Source: Chondrilla cf. caribensis
Lineage: Eukaryota; Porifera; Demospongiae; Chondrillida; Chondrillidae
Reading direction: 5' to 3'
DNA: 45,000 bases
NCBI GenBank assembly: GCA_964020155.1
Contig: OZ026555.1
Span: forward strand, 252,501-297,500
Shown: piece by piece, positions 1 to 10,440 of the stretch
Layout: the number at the start of each line of letters is the position of its first letter
How positions within the stretch are numbered: position 1 is the first letter of the stretch
Notes under the pieces: model-generated
Databases searched by the model: none
Told to the model about the DNA's origin: nothing
Seen by the model: the letters and a program-made list of their open reading frames with translations, nothing else
Translations under genes and position numbers: made by a program

Positions 1-577
1 GTATGTGTGGTGTGTGTGTGTGTGGTGTGTGTGCTGTGTGTGTTTGGGTGTGCGGTGTGTGGTGTGTGTGCTGTGTGTGTTTGGGTGTGCGGTGTGTGGT
101 GTTTGGTGTGTGTGTGTGGTGTTTGGTGTGTGTGGGTGGGCGTGTGTGTGTGTTGTGTGTTGTGTGTTGTGTATGGTGTTTGGTGTGTGTGTGTGGTGTT
201 TGGTGTGTGTGGGTGGGCGTGTGTGTGTGTTGTGTGTTGTGTGTTGTGTATGGTGTGTGTTGTGTGTTGTGTGTTGTGTGTTGTGTGTTGTGTATGGTGT
301 TTGGTGTGTGTTGTGTGTTGTGTGTTGTGTGTTGTGTATGGTGTTTGGTGTGTGGTGTGTGTTGTGTGTTGTGTGTTGTGTATGGTGTGTGGTGTGTGTT
401 GTGTGTTGTGTGTTGTGTGTTGTGTGTTGTGTATGGTGTTTGGTGTGTGTTGTGTGTTGTGTGTTGTGTGTTGTGTGTTGTGTATGGTGTGTGTATGGTA
501 TTGTGTGTTGTGTGTGTGGTCCACATCTTGTCATCAGTTAGATATGTTTGTGCTTTTATTTATCTTGTGTCCAACAG
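1..577. repeat. GT-rich low-complexity intron sequence
   Basis: Intron upstream of the first visible sortilin exon. It consists of imperfect TGTGT/TGTTG/GGTGTTT tandem runs to about position 525, then a short unique stretch ending in a 3' splice site at 575-577. Long Val/Cys reading frames across it are by-products of the repeat. Confidence 0.9.
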
Positions 578-1992
578 ATGACAAGACGCATGTACAGCTC
601 CACCCAGGCAGGGGAGAACTTCCACCAGTCTCACTTGCCCAGTGTAAGACCAGAAGGTGCCTATGTGGTGATCAGCACTCATGAGGCAGGGACCTTCATC
701 CACGTCAGAGACCCTCCCCAGAGCCATAGCTGGGGTATGTTACTCCTACAACATTGTGAAAAGTGTCCATTGTGATATGTACAGTTGTTGTGAGAAGTGT
801 GATAATTGTGATGTGTGTGGTTGTGAGAAGTGTGATAATTGTGATATGTGTGGTTGTGAGAAGTGTGATGATTGTGACGTGTGGTTGTGAGGAGTGTGAT
901 AATTGTGATATGTGTGGTTGTGAGGAGTGTGATAATTGTGATGTGTGTGGTTGTGAGAAGTGTGATAATTGTGATATGTGTGGTTGTGAGAAGTGTGATG
1001 ATTGTGATATGTGTGGTTGTGAGGAGTGTGATAATTGTGATATGTGTGGTTGTGAGGAGTGTGATAATTGTGATGTGTGTGGTTGTGAGAAGTGTGATGA
1101 TTGTGATGTGTGGTTGTGAGGAGTGTGATAATTGTGATGTGTGTGGTTGTGAGAAGTGTGATAATTGTGATGTGTGTGGTTGTGAGGAGTGTGATAATTG
1201 TGATGTGTGTGGTTGTGAGAAGTGTGATAATTGTGATATGTGTGGTTGTGAGGAGTGTGATAATTGTGATATGTGTATTTTATTTGTTTTTTGTACGTAT
1301 TGTATGATTGAACTCGGTGGTCTACTTTTGCTGTATTGTTTCCAGTCAAATGCGGGAATAATGGATCGCTGTATACTTCCGATACTTCTGCTGCATTCTT
1401 CTCTCTCTCCCTGACCAAACATTTTGTGAGTTAATAACTTTGACAGTGTAGTCGTATGTGGGTGGGTATGTCGTGTAGGTTGATGTGACTTATCGGGGGT
1501 GTGGTGTGCCTGGGTGAGTGGGAGTGTCTTCAGTGGGTGTGTTGTGTTGGTTGACTTGACATATACGTATATCGGTAGGTGTGTCATATCAGTGGGTGTG
1601 TCATGTCAGTGAGTGTGTCATGTCAGTGAGTGTGTCATGTCAGTGGGTGTGTCATATCAGTGGGTGTGTCTTATCAGTGGGTGTGTCATATCAGTGGGTG
1701 TGTCATCTGTGGGTGTGTCTTATCAGTGGGTGTGTCATGACTGTTTTACATTTGTACTGGTGGACTTGCTACTGGGTATTTTGTTGACTACTTGTTTGCC
1801 TGTAGTGTACTTTGATAGGCAATACTTCACTTTTGTGTATGTATGCTCTTGTGAGTAGTCTGTGACTGGTGAATGACGAAGTGTGTCTCTTTCTTCAGTA
1901 CATGAGTTGTTTTTTGACATATCATGATTTTGTGGAAGTTCAATCTACTTCAGGAGTTTACCTGACATCCAGGGTTGTTGAAAATGGTATGC

Positions 1993-2075
<83 letters not shown>

Positions 2076-3329
2076 ACGCGTGTATTTGTGTGTGTATTTG
2101 TGTTTATACTGTATTTGCAGGATACACCTTAGTGCTGTAACTGACCACATGCACACTCATTATTTGCTCAGGCCTGGATACCTACATTTCCTTTGACAAT
2201 GGAGCCTATTGGGAGAGACTGCACTTTGTAGGAACTCCACCAAGTGGTGCTTGTCCGGTTAGTCATCCCATCGCCAACCACGTGTGCACGCGTACAATGT
2301 AGCATGTGGTTCTTCTGTTTCATTTCAGAGTGGAAACTGTGCCCTGAACCTCCACATGCTGGCCTCCATGTACGGTCATGCTGGGGCCAACGTGGCCATC
2401 CAGGCCCCTCTGCACCTCTCCTCTGCTCCTGGTCTCATCATAGCTCTCGGTGAGGACAAAACATGCTGCAGTCTGCAACCATTAATAGTTACGTAACAGT
2501 TGACACTTGTTACCCAATAACTATTAATAGTTATGCAACAGTTGACACTTGTTACCCAATAGCCATTTATAGTTACGTAACAGTTGACATTTGTTACCCA
2601 ATAACTATTAATAGTTATGCAACAGTTGACACTTGTTACCCAATAGCCATTTATAGTTATGTAACAGTTAACACTTGTTACCTAAAAACCATTTATAGTT
2701 ACATAACAGTTGACACTTGTCACTAACACAAGGGGTTAATAATCCAGATAGCCGTAGGTTGTAGTGTAACAACTAGTCCTTGTCACCAAACATGTAGAGT
2801 TTATTGTGTGGACATTTTACTTGTTGTGTGGTGTTTGTTGTTGTTTGCAGGTATGTTTGGTTCTATCCCTTTCCGCTTTGGGGCACTCAATACATCAGTG
2901 ACCCTCCCCCACACCCATGTGGTTATTTCTTCTGATGGTGGACAAACGTGGAGAATTGTAAGTTTAGGGGTCTTGTGATTTACATGTGGAGATCATGTGA
3001 TATTTGTGCATGGGCCAACACAGTGAAACATGTATTCAAGCTTGCTTTCCGTCCCTACCTAACTGTCCACCAAATACCCCACATCACATGAACCCCATAT
3101 GTGTCTGTCTGAATATTAGTTAATAGGCTCCTGGTCATCAGATAAGAGGCATGTCACATGGACCCTGTGTCCCTTAAGAGTACATGGTTTTCTTGATCTC
3201 ACAATCCCTCTCTTTGCAGCCTCAAGGTCTATCGGACCCTGGGAACTATTACTTCACCATCTTGGACTATGGGAATGCCATCGTCATTGCTGAGGGGAGG
3301 AAGCCTTCACCGAGGATGTGGTAAGGGTT

Positions 3330-3400
<71 letters not shown>

Positions 3401-3941
3401 GTGTGTGTGTGTAGGTGTGTAGGTGTGTGTAGGTGTGTGTATAGTAGGACCTCCACTAGTGTGTGTGTATGATAAGTAACATTTTTCACTTCTTGCACAT
3501 GTGAAATCTCATTTCTTGATAAATACAGGATATCGCATGATCGGGGTGGCTCGTTCAGATGCATTCTCATTGATTCTACGGATTTCATCATCCACGGGTT
3601 TGTTCCAGTACTTAATCCCTCTGACAGGAAGGCTGCTGTGATTGGTCAGAATGCACCCAGTAAAGGCACCTTTGCATATTGGAAGGTAGCCATTGTGGAT
3701 GTGGCACACTATTTGGAAAGACCATGTGAGTCTCACACTTTGTCATGTGACTTTTTGTGACAATCATGTGACTGCACATGTACATGCAGGCTTGAAGGAT
3801 GACTACAGCACAACACTGCTGCAGAAGAACTGTATCCTAGGACAACAGGAGCTCTTCAATATAACCAAACCTTCAAGCATGTAAGCACACCTCTGTATAC
3901 TATTATGACTTGCGCACACGTACGCACATGCACACACACAT

Positions 3942-3985
<44 letters not shown>

Positions 3986-5530
3986 GCGCGTGCACACACA
4001 CACACACACACACACACAGATTGTTTTACTCGATATTATATTTTGTATTAGATGCTATAACACAGAATCTTATAGTCCTAAACCTGTCCAGACGAAGCCT
4101 TGCAATTGCTCCATCAAATATGATTTTGAATGGTATGTTCGTGTGTTGTACAATTTCAACAAAGTGTATATACATAATAATTGTACTTTGTGGAAAGTAT
4201 GTACTCGCCAGTACACACACATAGGATTCCCTGGTTTATGTTACTTGGAAGTGCATAGCAACGCATAGCAACCTATGGAATACTATCACTCTTATTTGTA
4301 ACAGTTTACTGTTGCTAGTTCAAAATAATGTTACAGCTGATAGTGATGGCCTGTTAATGTTACAGCTGATAGTGATGTACTGTTAATGTTACAGCTGATA
4401 GTGATGTACTGTTAATGTTACAGCTGATAGTGATGGCCTGTTAATGTTACAGCTGATAGTGATGTACTGTTAATGTTACAGCTGATAGTGATGTACTGTT
4501 AATGTTACAGCTGATAGTGATGTACTGTTAATGTTACAGCTGATAGTGATGTACTATTAATGTTACAGCTGATAGTGATGTACTGTTAATGTTATAGCTG
4601 ATAGTGATGTACTGTTAATGTTACAGCTGATAGTGATGTACTGTTAATGTTACAGCTGATAGTGATGTACTGTTAATGTTACAGCTGATAGTGATGTACT
4701 GTTAATGTTACAGCTGATAGTGATGTACTGTTAATGTTACAGCTGATAGTGATGTACTATTAATGTTACAGCTGATAGTGATGTACTATTAATGTTACAG
4801 CTGATAGTGATGTACTGTTAATGTTATAGCTGATAGTGATGTACTGTTAATGTTATAGCTGATAGTGATGTACTATTAATGTTACAGCTGATAGTGATGT
4901 ACTGTTAATGTTACAGCTGATAGTGATGTACTGTTAATGTTACAGCTGATAGTGATGGCCTGTTAATGTTACAGCTGATAGTGATGTACTGTTAATGTTA
5001 TAGCTGATAGTGATGTACTGTTGATGTTACAGCTGATAGTGATGTACTGTTAATGTGAAGTTTTAAGTTGCCCATGGAGTTTCATGGTAAAGAAGTTTGT
5101 CTGTATATTTTACTGAGGTCTTAATTCTGGACAAACCTTCTGCCTTGTGGCACTCACGTTTGACTGTGTAACTTGCTGTTTGTAGTGCGTATGGTTGGGT
5201 GAAGAAGGAGAGTGGATCGTGTAGCAAAGTGACCTTGAACAGCTCCTTGGACAGGTCCGAGATATGCAGACCGGGAGAAACTCAGTACACCGACACTCAA
5301 GGGTGGGTGATGTTGTTGTTTGTTATTTATTGTCCCTGTTGTTGTTTACACCAAGGATCGTTGTCATGTTGTTGTCACCAGATACATCCGTGTACCAGGA
5401 GATACCTGCACAGACCAGGAGAATAAGTTGAAGAGTGTCACTAAATCATGCAAAGGTTATGAGAAAGAAGCAGGGCTTGGATGGAAGGATGTCAGCCATT
5501 TTCTGACTAAAGTGTGTTATTGTATTGCTC

Positions 5531-5594
<64 letters not shown>

Positions 5595-6029
5595 GGTGTG
5601 TGTGTGGGTGTGTGGGTGTGTGGATGCGTGGGTGTGGGTGTGTGTATGTATACGCACATGTGTTCATGCTTACATGTGTACATAGTGGCATTGTGTATTA
5701 TGACACATACTACTATTGATAAACTTCATTTTGTTCACCACAGACTAGCGGAGGTGTGGCGGTGCTTGCTATATTCTGTGTCCTGGTTGTCTTGATCATT
5801 GGGTTCTTGGTTGTGTGCTTCGCAAGGAAGTGGAGATCAAAATCGTGCGTTCATTTATTCCTTGTTATCCGTTGCTTATCCTCAAATCTTTACTTCATTA
5901 CCCATTTCACATCACCTTCGATACAGACTCAGTCAAGAACCTGTCAAGTACACAAGAGTACCACTCACTGATGAGTCGGATCATGAAGACAAAGGAGAAG
6001 TTGAAGATGACAAATTCTTAGAGCCATAG
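578..6029 (+). CDS. SORT1: Sortilin-type VPS10-domain sorting receptor, 3' part (14 exons, 5' end outside window)
   Basis: Type I membrane receptor that carries ligands between Golgi, endosome and plasma membrane. Exons: 578-734, 1346-1425, 1899-1986, 2172-2257, 2329-2449, 2851-2957, 3220-3320, 3529-3725, 3790-3880, 4052-4132, 5186-5302, 5382-5511, 5744-5844, 5927-6029. They join in frame to 519 codons plus stop. Visible parts: the last blades of the VPS10 beta-propeller with Asp-box motifs (SFDNGAYW, SSDGGQTW, SHDRGGSF); a cysteine-rich 10CC-type module (exons 9-12, e.g. NCILGQQELF, CNCSIKYDF); one transmembrane helix (VAVLAIFCVLVVLIIGFLVV) in exon 13; and a tail of about 40 residues with YTRV (a YXX-hydrophobic motif) and an acidic C-terminus ending DDKFLEP. 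Going straight from 10CC to membrane, with no PKD, LDLR or FN3 repeats, points to sortilin rather than SorLA or SorCS. The true start lies left of the window. Exact orthology within the sortilins is inferred. Confidence 0.9.
780..1275. repeat. 33-bp minisatellite in sortilin intron
   Basis: About 15 tandem units of 33 bp, with core GTGATAATTGTGATGTGTG followed by GGTTGTGAGAAGT. It lies between sortilin exons 578-734 and 1346-1425. Because 33 is a multiple of three it yields long repetitive frames on both strands, which are not genes. Confidence 0.92.
1576..1738. repeat. 17-bp minisatellite
   Basis: About nine tandem copies of a 17-bp unit (CAGTGGGTGTGTCATAT and variants) in the sortilin intron between 1425 and 1899. 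Confidence 0.88.
1995..2071. repeat. (TG)n microsatellite
   Basis: Dinucleotide tract beginning just after the splice donor at 1987, in the sortilin intron. Confidence 0.95.
2462..2735. repeat. 42-bp minisatellite
   Basis: About six tandem copies of a 42-bp AT-rich unit containing AGTTGACACTTGTTACCC and TAGTTACGTAACAGTT, shortly after the donor at 2450. Each unit includes a GTTACGTAAC-type palindrome. Confidence 0.9.
3334..3412. repeat. (TG)n microsatellite
   Basis: TG tract just downstream of the donor at 3321 in a sortilin intron, followed by GTAGGTGT repeats. Confidence 0.95.
3930..4018. repeat. (CA)n microsatellite
   Basis: CA tract with ATGCAC interruptions in the sortilin intron between exons 3790-3880 and 4052-4132. 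Confidence 0.95.
4325..5057. repeat. 29-bp minisatellite with a splice-acceptor-like motif
   Basis: About 25 near-identical units of 29 bp (spacing measured at 4391 to 4420), core TGTTACAGCTGATAGTGATG plus TACTGTTAA. Variants (ATTAA for GTTAA, TATAG for TACAG, GGCC for TACT) are scattered along the array. It lies in the sortilin intron between 4132 and 5186. Units abut directly with no spacers. Confidence 0.95.
5532..5586. repeat. (TG)n microsatellite
   Basis: TG tract just downstream of the donor at 5512, followed by GTGGGTGT repeats up to about 5650. Confidence 0.95.
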
Positions 6030-6400
6030 TCTGTTGTGATGAATCTGAAAACGCTATCATTGTTGTTGATGTTGTTGTTGTTGTTGTGTGTGTTGTGCAT
6101 CATTAGGCTTAGCATCTGTCTCCGGTTTCACTGGAGATTTTTGCAGTTTTATTTTGTGTAAATAATATTGTGTGAGGGCTGAAAACCTAATTAGAGTATG
6201 GTACGTACCTCTGTGAAGTGACCGTGGTACAGAGAAGTGACTGTACACTGAGAGGTAAATGTCCATAATATTGTAAAGTGATGAATTCAACTCATCTTCC
6301 AGTAATTTCCACACAATTAGAGATAGATTCATCCTAAATATTTATACAGAAAAACCAATCTCCCCAGGAATCCCATTCAAACACAAACATAGTATACATA
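6030..6400 (+). other. Sortilin 3' UTR / flank
   Basis: AT-rich sequence after the sortilin stop, starting with a short TTG-rich run (6058-6088). No AATAAA is visible close to the stop; GTAAATAATATT near 6157 is the nearest candidate poly(A) context. No gene is seen here. Confidence 0.5.
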
Positions 6401-6490
6401 ACAATAGGCGATATTTTGCAAGACTGCAATGTATGGGAGGTATAGGGCCGCCATTTTGTTTTTGCATCATCCCTACATGTAGAGTGCTAT
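6398..6490 (+). repeat. Dispersed repeat copy 1 (second copy, inverted, near 31.7 kb)
   Basis: Contains ATAGGCGATATTTTGC ... GCCATTTTG ... CATCATCCCTACAT followed by GTAGAGTGCTA. The same order of motifs occurs in reverse complement at about 31690-31795 inside a CFAP54 intron. Confidence 0.65.
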
Positions 6491-6494
6491 TTAT

Positions 6495-7545
6495 GATGCA
6501 TTATGTGCACACAGGAGAAGCCGTGGTGACAAACATAAAAATTGACATTTTTTGCTTATCACCACGAGGCCCATAGCACACTCAGGACAGTTTATATGCA
6601 TCCCAAATTGCCTTGGTGAGTTTGGCACAGACACAGGGCAGCCCTTGGTGACCAGCAACGTGTGTCAAATCACCTGAGTGATCACCACAAGACATATTAC
6701 ACCTATATTGAAATGTACATACAAATGTATAACACTGTGCCATATGGACACCTGGGGGAATTTTTATCAGCAACTAAACCTATAATTTTTGACACCAAAA
6801 GGACCGTATTAGTTCCAGGAGTGTATCCGTGCATTTATGATGTAATAATATATAATATTATGTGCACACAGGAGAGGCTGTGGTGACAAGCATAAATTGA
6901 CATTTTTTGTTTGTCACTACGATGCCCATAGCACACTCAGGATGGTTTGTATGCATCCCATATTGTGTGGGTGGGTTTGGCACGGACACTGGGCAGCCCT
7001 TGGTGACTACCAATGGAATGCAAACTTACCTGAGTGATCACCACAAGGCGTATTACACTATTGGAATGCACGTACAAAGTATATGCATTATTATATGTGG
7101 GATATGGACAGTGGGGAGAATTTTGATCAGCAACAAAGCCTATTATTACTGTTATCAAAGAGACCAGCAATAAAAAAATTCATTTTTAGCTAGTCACCAC
7201 GAGGCCTATAGAACACTTTGGAGGGTGTGCATGCATTGAAATTTGTGTTGAGTGGTTGATGTGGTCACTGGGCAGCTTGTGGTAACCAACAACAAAATGT
7301 GAAATTCCCTGACCAGTCACCCAGAGGTCTACATCATATCCATTGGAATGTACATACTAATGTATATTATGCATCATGTGGACAATAGGGTGTTTTTTGA
7401 CTGGCGAGAAAACACATCTTTTTGTCACTAAAGCTTTCGCACCACCTCCAGGAGAGTGCACATACATCAGTATTTGCTCTATGATCCATCACATGGACAC
7501 CAGAGTGACCGTGGTGACCAGCGATAAAATTTGACATTACCAAAC
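6495..7545 (+). repeat. 360-bp satellite family, forward block 1 (about 3 diverged units)
   Basis: Tandem units marked by GTGCACACAGGAG, GTGGTGACAAGCATAAA, GTTTGGCACAGACAC and GTGATCACCACAAG. They match the reverse complement of the block at 8690-10412 and the same strand of the block at 15655-17230. The third unit (about 7190-7545) is clearly more diverged. Confidence 0.85.
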
Positions 7546-8686
7546 TTAGCTGGGAGTGTGTATTAAGATATGAAGCAATTCCCATCTCCATATGTGGCCT
7601 GTAACCATATCTACATTCGGAGGTGATTCATGTTTTTTCATCTTATGGGAGAGTATAGGAGAAAAAACGCTAAGCACCTTTTTGCATAACTCATGGGAGA
7701 GTGGGCATGTCAACTTGATACTCACACCAGACCTAGCTGGGAGTGTGTATTAAGACATGAAGCAATTCCCATCTCCATATGTGGCCTGTAACCATATCTA
7801 CATTCAGAGGTGCTTAATGTTTTTTCAATGTATGGGAGAGTACGTATAGGAGAAAAAAACGCTAAGCACCTTTTTGCATAACTCATGGGAGAGTGGGCGT
7901 GTCAACCTGATATTTACACCATACTTAGCTGGGAGTATGTACTAACATATGAAGCAATTCCCATCTCCATATGTGGCCTGTAACCATATCTACATTCGGA
8001 AGTGCTTAATGTTTTTTCAATGTATGGGAGAGTATAGGAGAAAATAACGCTAAGCACCTTTTTACATAACTCATGGGAGAGTGGGCATGTCAACCTGATA
8101 CTTACACCAGACCTAGCTGAGAGCATGTACTAACATATGAAGCAATTCCCATCTCCATATGTGGCCTGTAACCATATCTACATTCGGAGGTGCTTAATGT
8201 TTTTTCTATTTATGGGAGAGTATAGGGAAAAAAAAGCGCTAAGCACCTTTTTGCATAACTCATGAGAGAGTGGGCGTGTCAACCTGATATTTACACCAGT
8301 CCTTGCTGGGAGTGTGTATTAAGGTAAGAAGCAATTCCCATCTCTATATGTGGCCTTGTAACCATATCTACATTCGGAAGTGCTTAATGTTTTTTCAATG
8401 TATGGGAGAGTATAGGAGAAAATACGCTAAGCACCTTTTGATATAACTCATGGGAGAGTGGGCGTGTCAACCTGATATTTTAACAGACCTAGAGGGGAGC
8501 ATGTACTAACATATGAAGCAATTCCCATCTTCATATGTGGCCTGTAACCATATCTATTCTACAATCGAAGGTGCTTAATGTTCTTTCAATGTATGGGAGA
8601 GTATAGAAGAAAATATGTTAGGCACCTTTTTGCATAACTCATGGGAGAGTGGGCGTGTCAACCTGATATTTACACCAGACCTAGCC
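7546..8686 (+). repeat. 188-bp satellite, block 1 (about 6 units)
   Basis: Tandem units of about 188 bp recognised by GAAGCAATTCCCATCTCCAT, ATCTACATTCGGAGGTGC and CTAAGCACCTTTTTGCATAA. They are more diverged from one another than units in the 10.4-15.6 kb block. Confidence 0.92.
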
Positions 8687-8689
8687 ATA

Positions 8690-10412
8690 TCCATATATAA
8701 GTGTAATACGCCTTGTGGTGATCACCTAAGCAATTTGAGATTTCTTTGGCTGGTCACCAAGGGCTACCTAGTGTCCATACCAAACTCACCAACTCAATTT
8801 CGGAAGCATTATGATTGTCCTGAGTGCGCTATAAGCCTCGTGGTGACAAGCAAAAAAATGTCAATTTTTTGAGTTGTCACCACGGCCTCTCCTGTGTGCA
8901 CGTGAGGCATCATAGCTGAAATACGAATGCACAGACACACTCCTGGACCTAGTAGCTACCTTTTGATAGCAAAAAAGATGCATTTTGATGTCGACCAAAA
9001 TTTCCCCCCAGTGCCACATATAATAAAATATATATACTTTGTATGTACATTCATATATGCGTGTAATACGCCTTGTGGTGATCACCTAAGCAATTTGAGA
9101 TTTCTTTGCTAGTCACCAAGGGCTACCCAGTGTCCATGCCAAACTCACCAACTCAATTTCGGAAGCATTATGATTGTCCTGAGTGCGCTATAAGCCTCGT
9201 GGTGACAAGCAAAAAAATGTCAATTTTTTGAGTTGTCACCACGGCCTCTCCTGTGTGCACGTTATGCATCATAGCTGAAATCCGAATGCATAGACACACT
9301 CCTGGACCTAGTAGCTACCTTCTGATAGCAAAAAAGATGCATTTTGATGTCGACCAAAATTTCCCCCCAGTCCCACATATAATAATATGCATATACTTTG
9401 TATGTACATTCATATATGCATGTAATACGCCTTGTGGTGATCACCTAAGCAATTTGAGATTTCTTGGCTGGTCACCAAGGGCTACCCAGTGTCCATGCCA
9501 AACTCACCATCTCAATTTCGGAAGCATTATGATTGTCCTGAGTGCGCTATAAGCCTCGTGGTGACAAGCAAAAAAATGTCAATTTTTTGAGTTGTCACCA
9601 CGGCCTCTCCTGTGTGCACGTAATGCATCATAGCTGAAATCCGAATGCACATAAACACTCCTGGACCTAGTAGCTACCTTTTGATAGCAAAAAGATGCAT
9701 TTTGATGTCGACCAAAATTTCCCCCCAGTGCCACATATAATAATATGTATATACTTTGTATGTACATTCATATATGCGTGTAATACGCCTTGTGGTGATC
9801 ACCTAAGCAATTTGAGATTTCTTTGCTAGTCACCAATGGCTACCCAGTGTCCATGCCAAACTCACCAACTAAATTTCGGAAGCATTATGATTGTCCTGAG
9901 TGCGCTATAAGCCTCGTGGTGACAAGCATAAAAAATGTCAATTTTTTGAGTTGTCACCACGGCCTCTCCTGTGTGCACGTGATGCATCATAGCTGAAATA
10001 CGAATGCACAGACACACTCCTGGACCTAGTAGCTACCTTCTGATAGCAAAAAAGATGCATTTTGATGTCGACCAAAATTTCCCCCCAGTGCCACATATAA
10101 TAAAATATATATACTTTGTATGTACATTCATATATGCGTGTAATACGCCTTGTGGTGATCACGTAAGTAATTTGAGATTTCTTTGCTAGTCTCCAAGGGC
10201 TACCCAGTGTCCATGCCAAACTCACCAACTAAATTTCGGAACCATTATGATTGTCCTGAGTGCGCTATAAGCCTCGTGGTGACAAGCAAAAAAATGTCAA
10301 TTTTTTGAGTTGTCACCACGGCCTCTCCTGTGTGCACGTGATGCATCATAGCTCAAATCCGAATGCACAGACACACTCTTGGACCTAGTACCTACCTTTT
10401 GAAAGAAAAAAG
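8690..10412 (-). repeat. 360-bp satellite family, inverted block (about 5 units)
   Basis: Units recur every 359-360 bp (GTGTAATACGCCTTGTGG at 8701, 9061, about 9420, 9779 and 10139). Relative to the blocks at 6.5 and 15.7 kb this block is reverse-complemented. Each unit carries the palindrome GGTGATCACC (e.g. 8717-8726) and the long inverted repeat GTGGTGACAA ... TTGTCACCAC. Units are very similar, so amplification is recent. Confidence 0.92.
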
Positions 10413-10417
10413 GTTCA

Positions 10418-10440
10418 TAGGGTTAGGGTTAGGGTTAGGG
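10418..10440 (+). repeat. Interstitial telomere-type repeat, TAGGG(TTAGGG)3
   Basis: A perfect run of the animal telomere hexamer, 23 bp long, exactly between the inverted 360-bp block and the start of the large 188-bp array. The array resumes at AGAGTATAGG. In a normal unit this is preceded by GGG, so the telomeric GGG overlaps the unit by microhomology. Confidence 0.9.

Noticed and set aside
3..684. Long Val/Cys-rich open frames on the plus strand
   Set aside because: Created by the GT-rich repeat; the region is the intron before the first visible sortilin exon.
679..1587. 302-codon reverse-strand frame rich in Thr/Ile/His
   Set aside because: Follows the 33-bp minisatellite (multiple of three) and covers real sortilin exon sequence on the other strand.
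4325..5057. CRISPR-like array of 29-bp repeats
   Set aside because: Units abut directly with no unique spacers, and the host is a eukaryote; it is a minisatellite.
10418..10440. True chromosome end
   Set aside because: Only about four hexamers and sequence continues on both sides, so it is interstitial.
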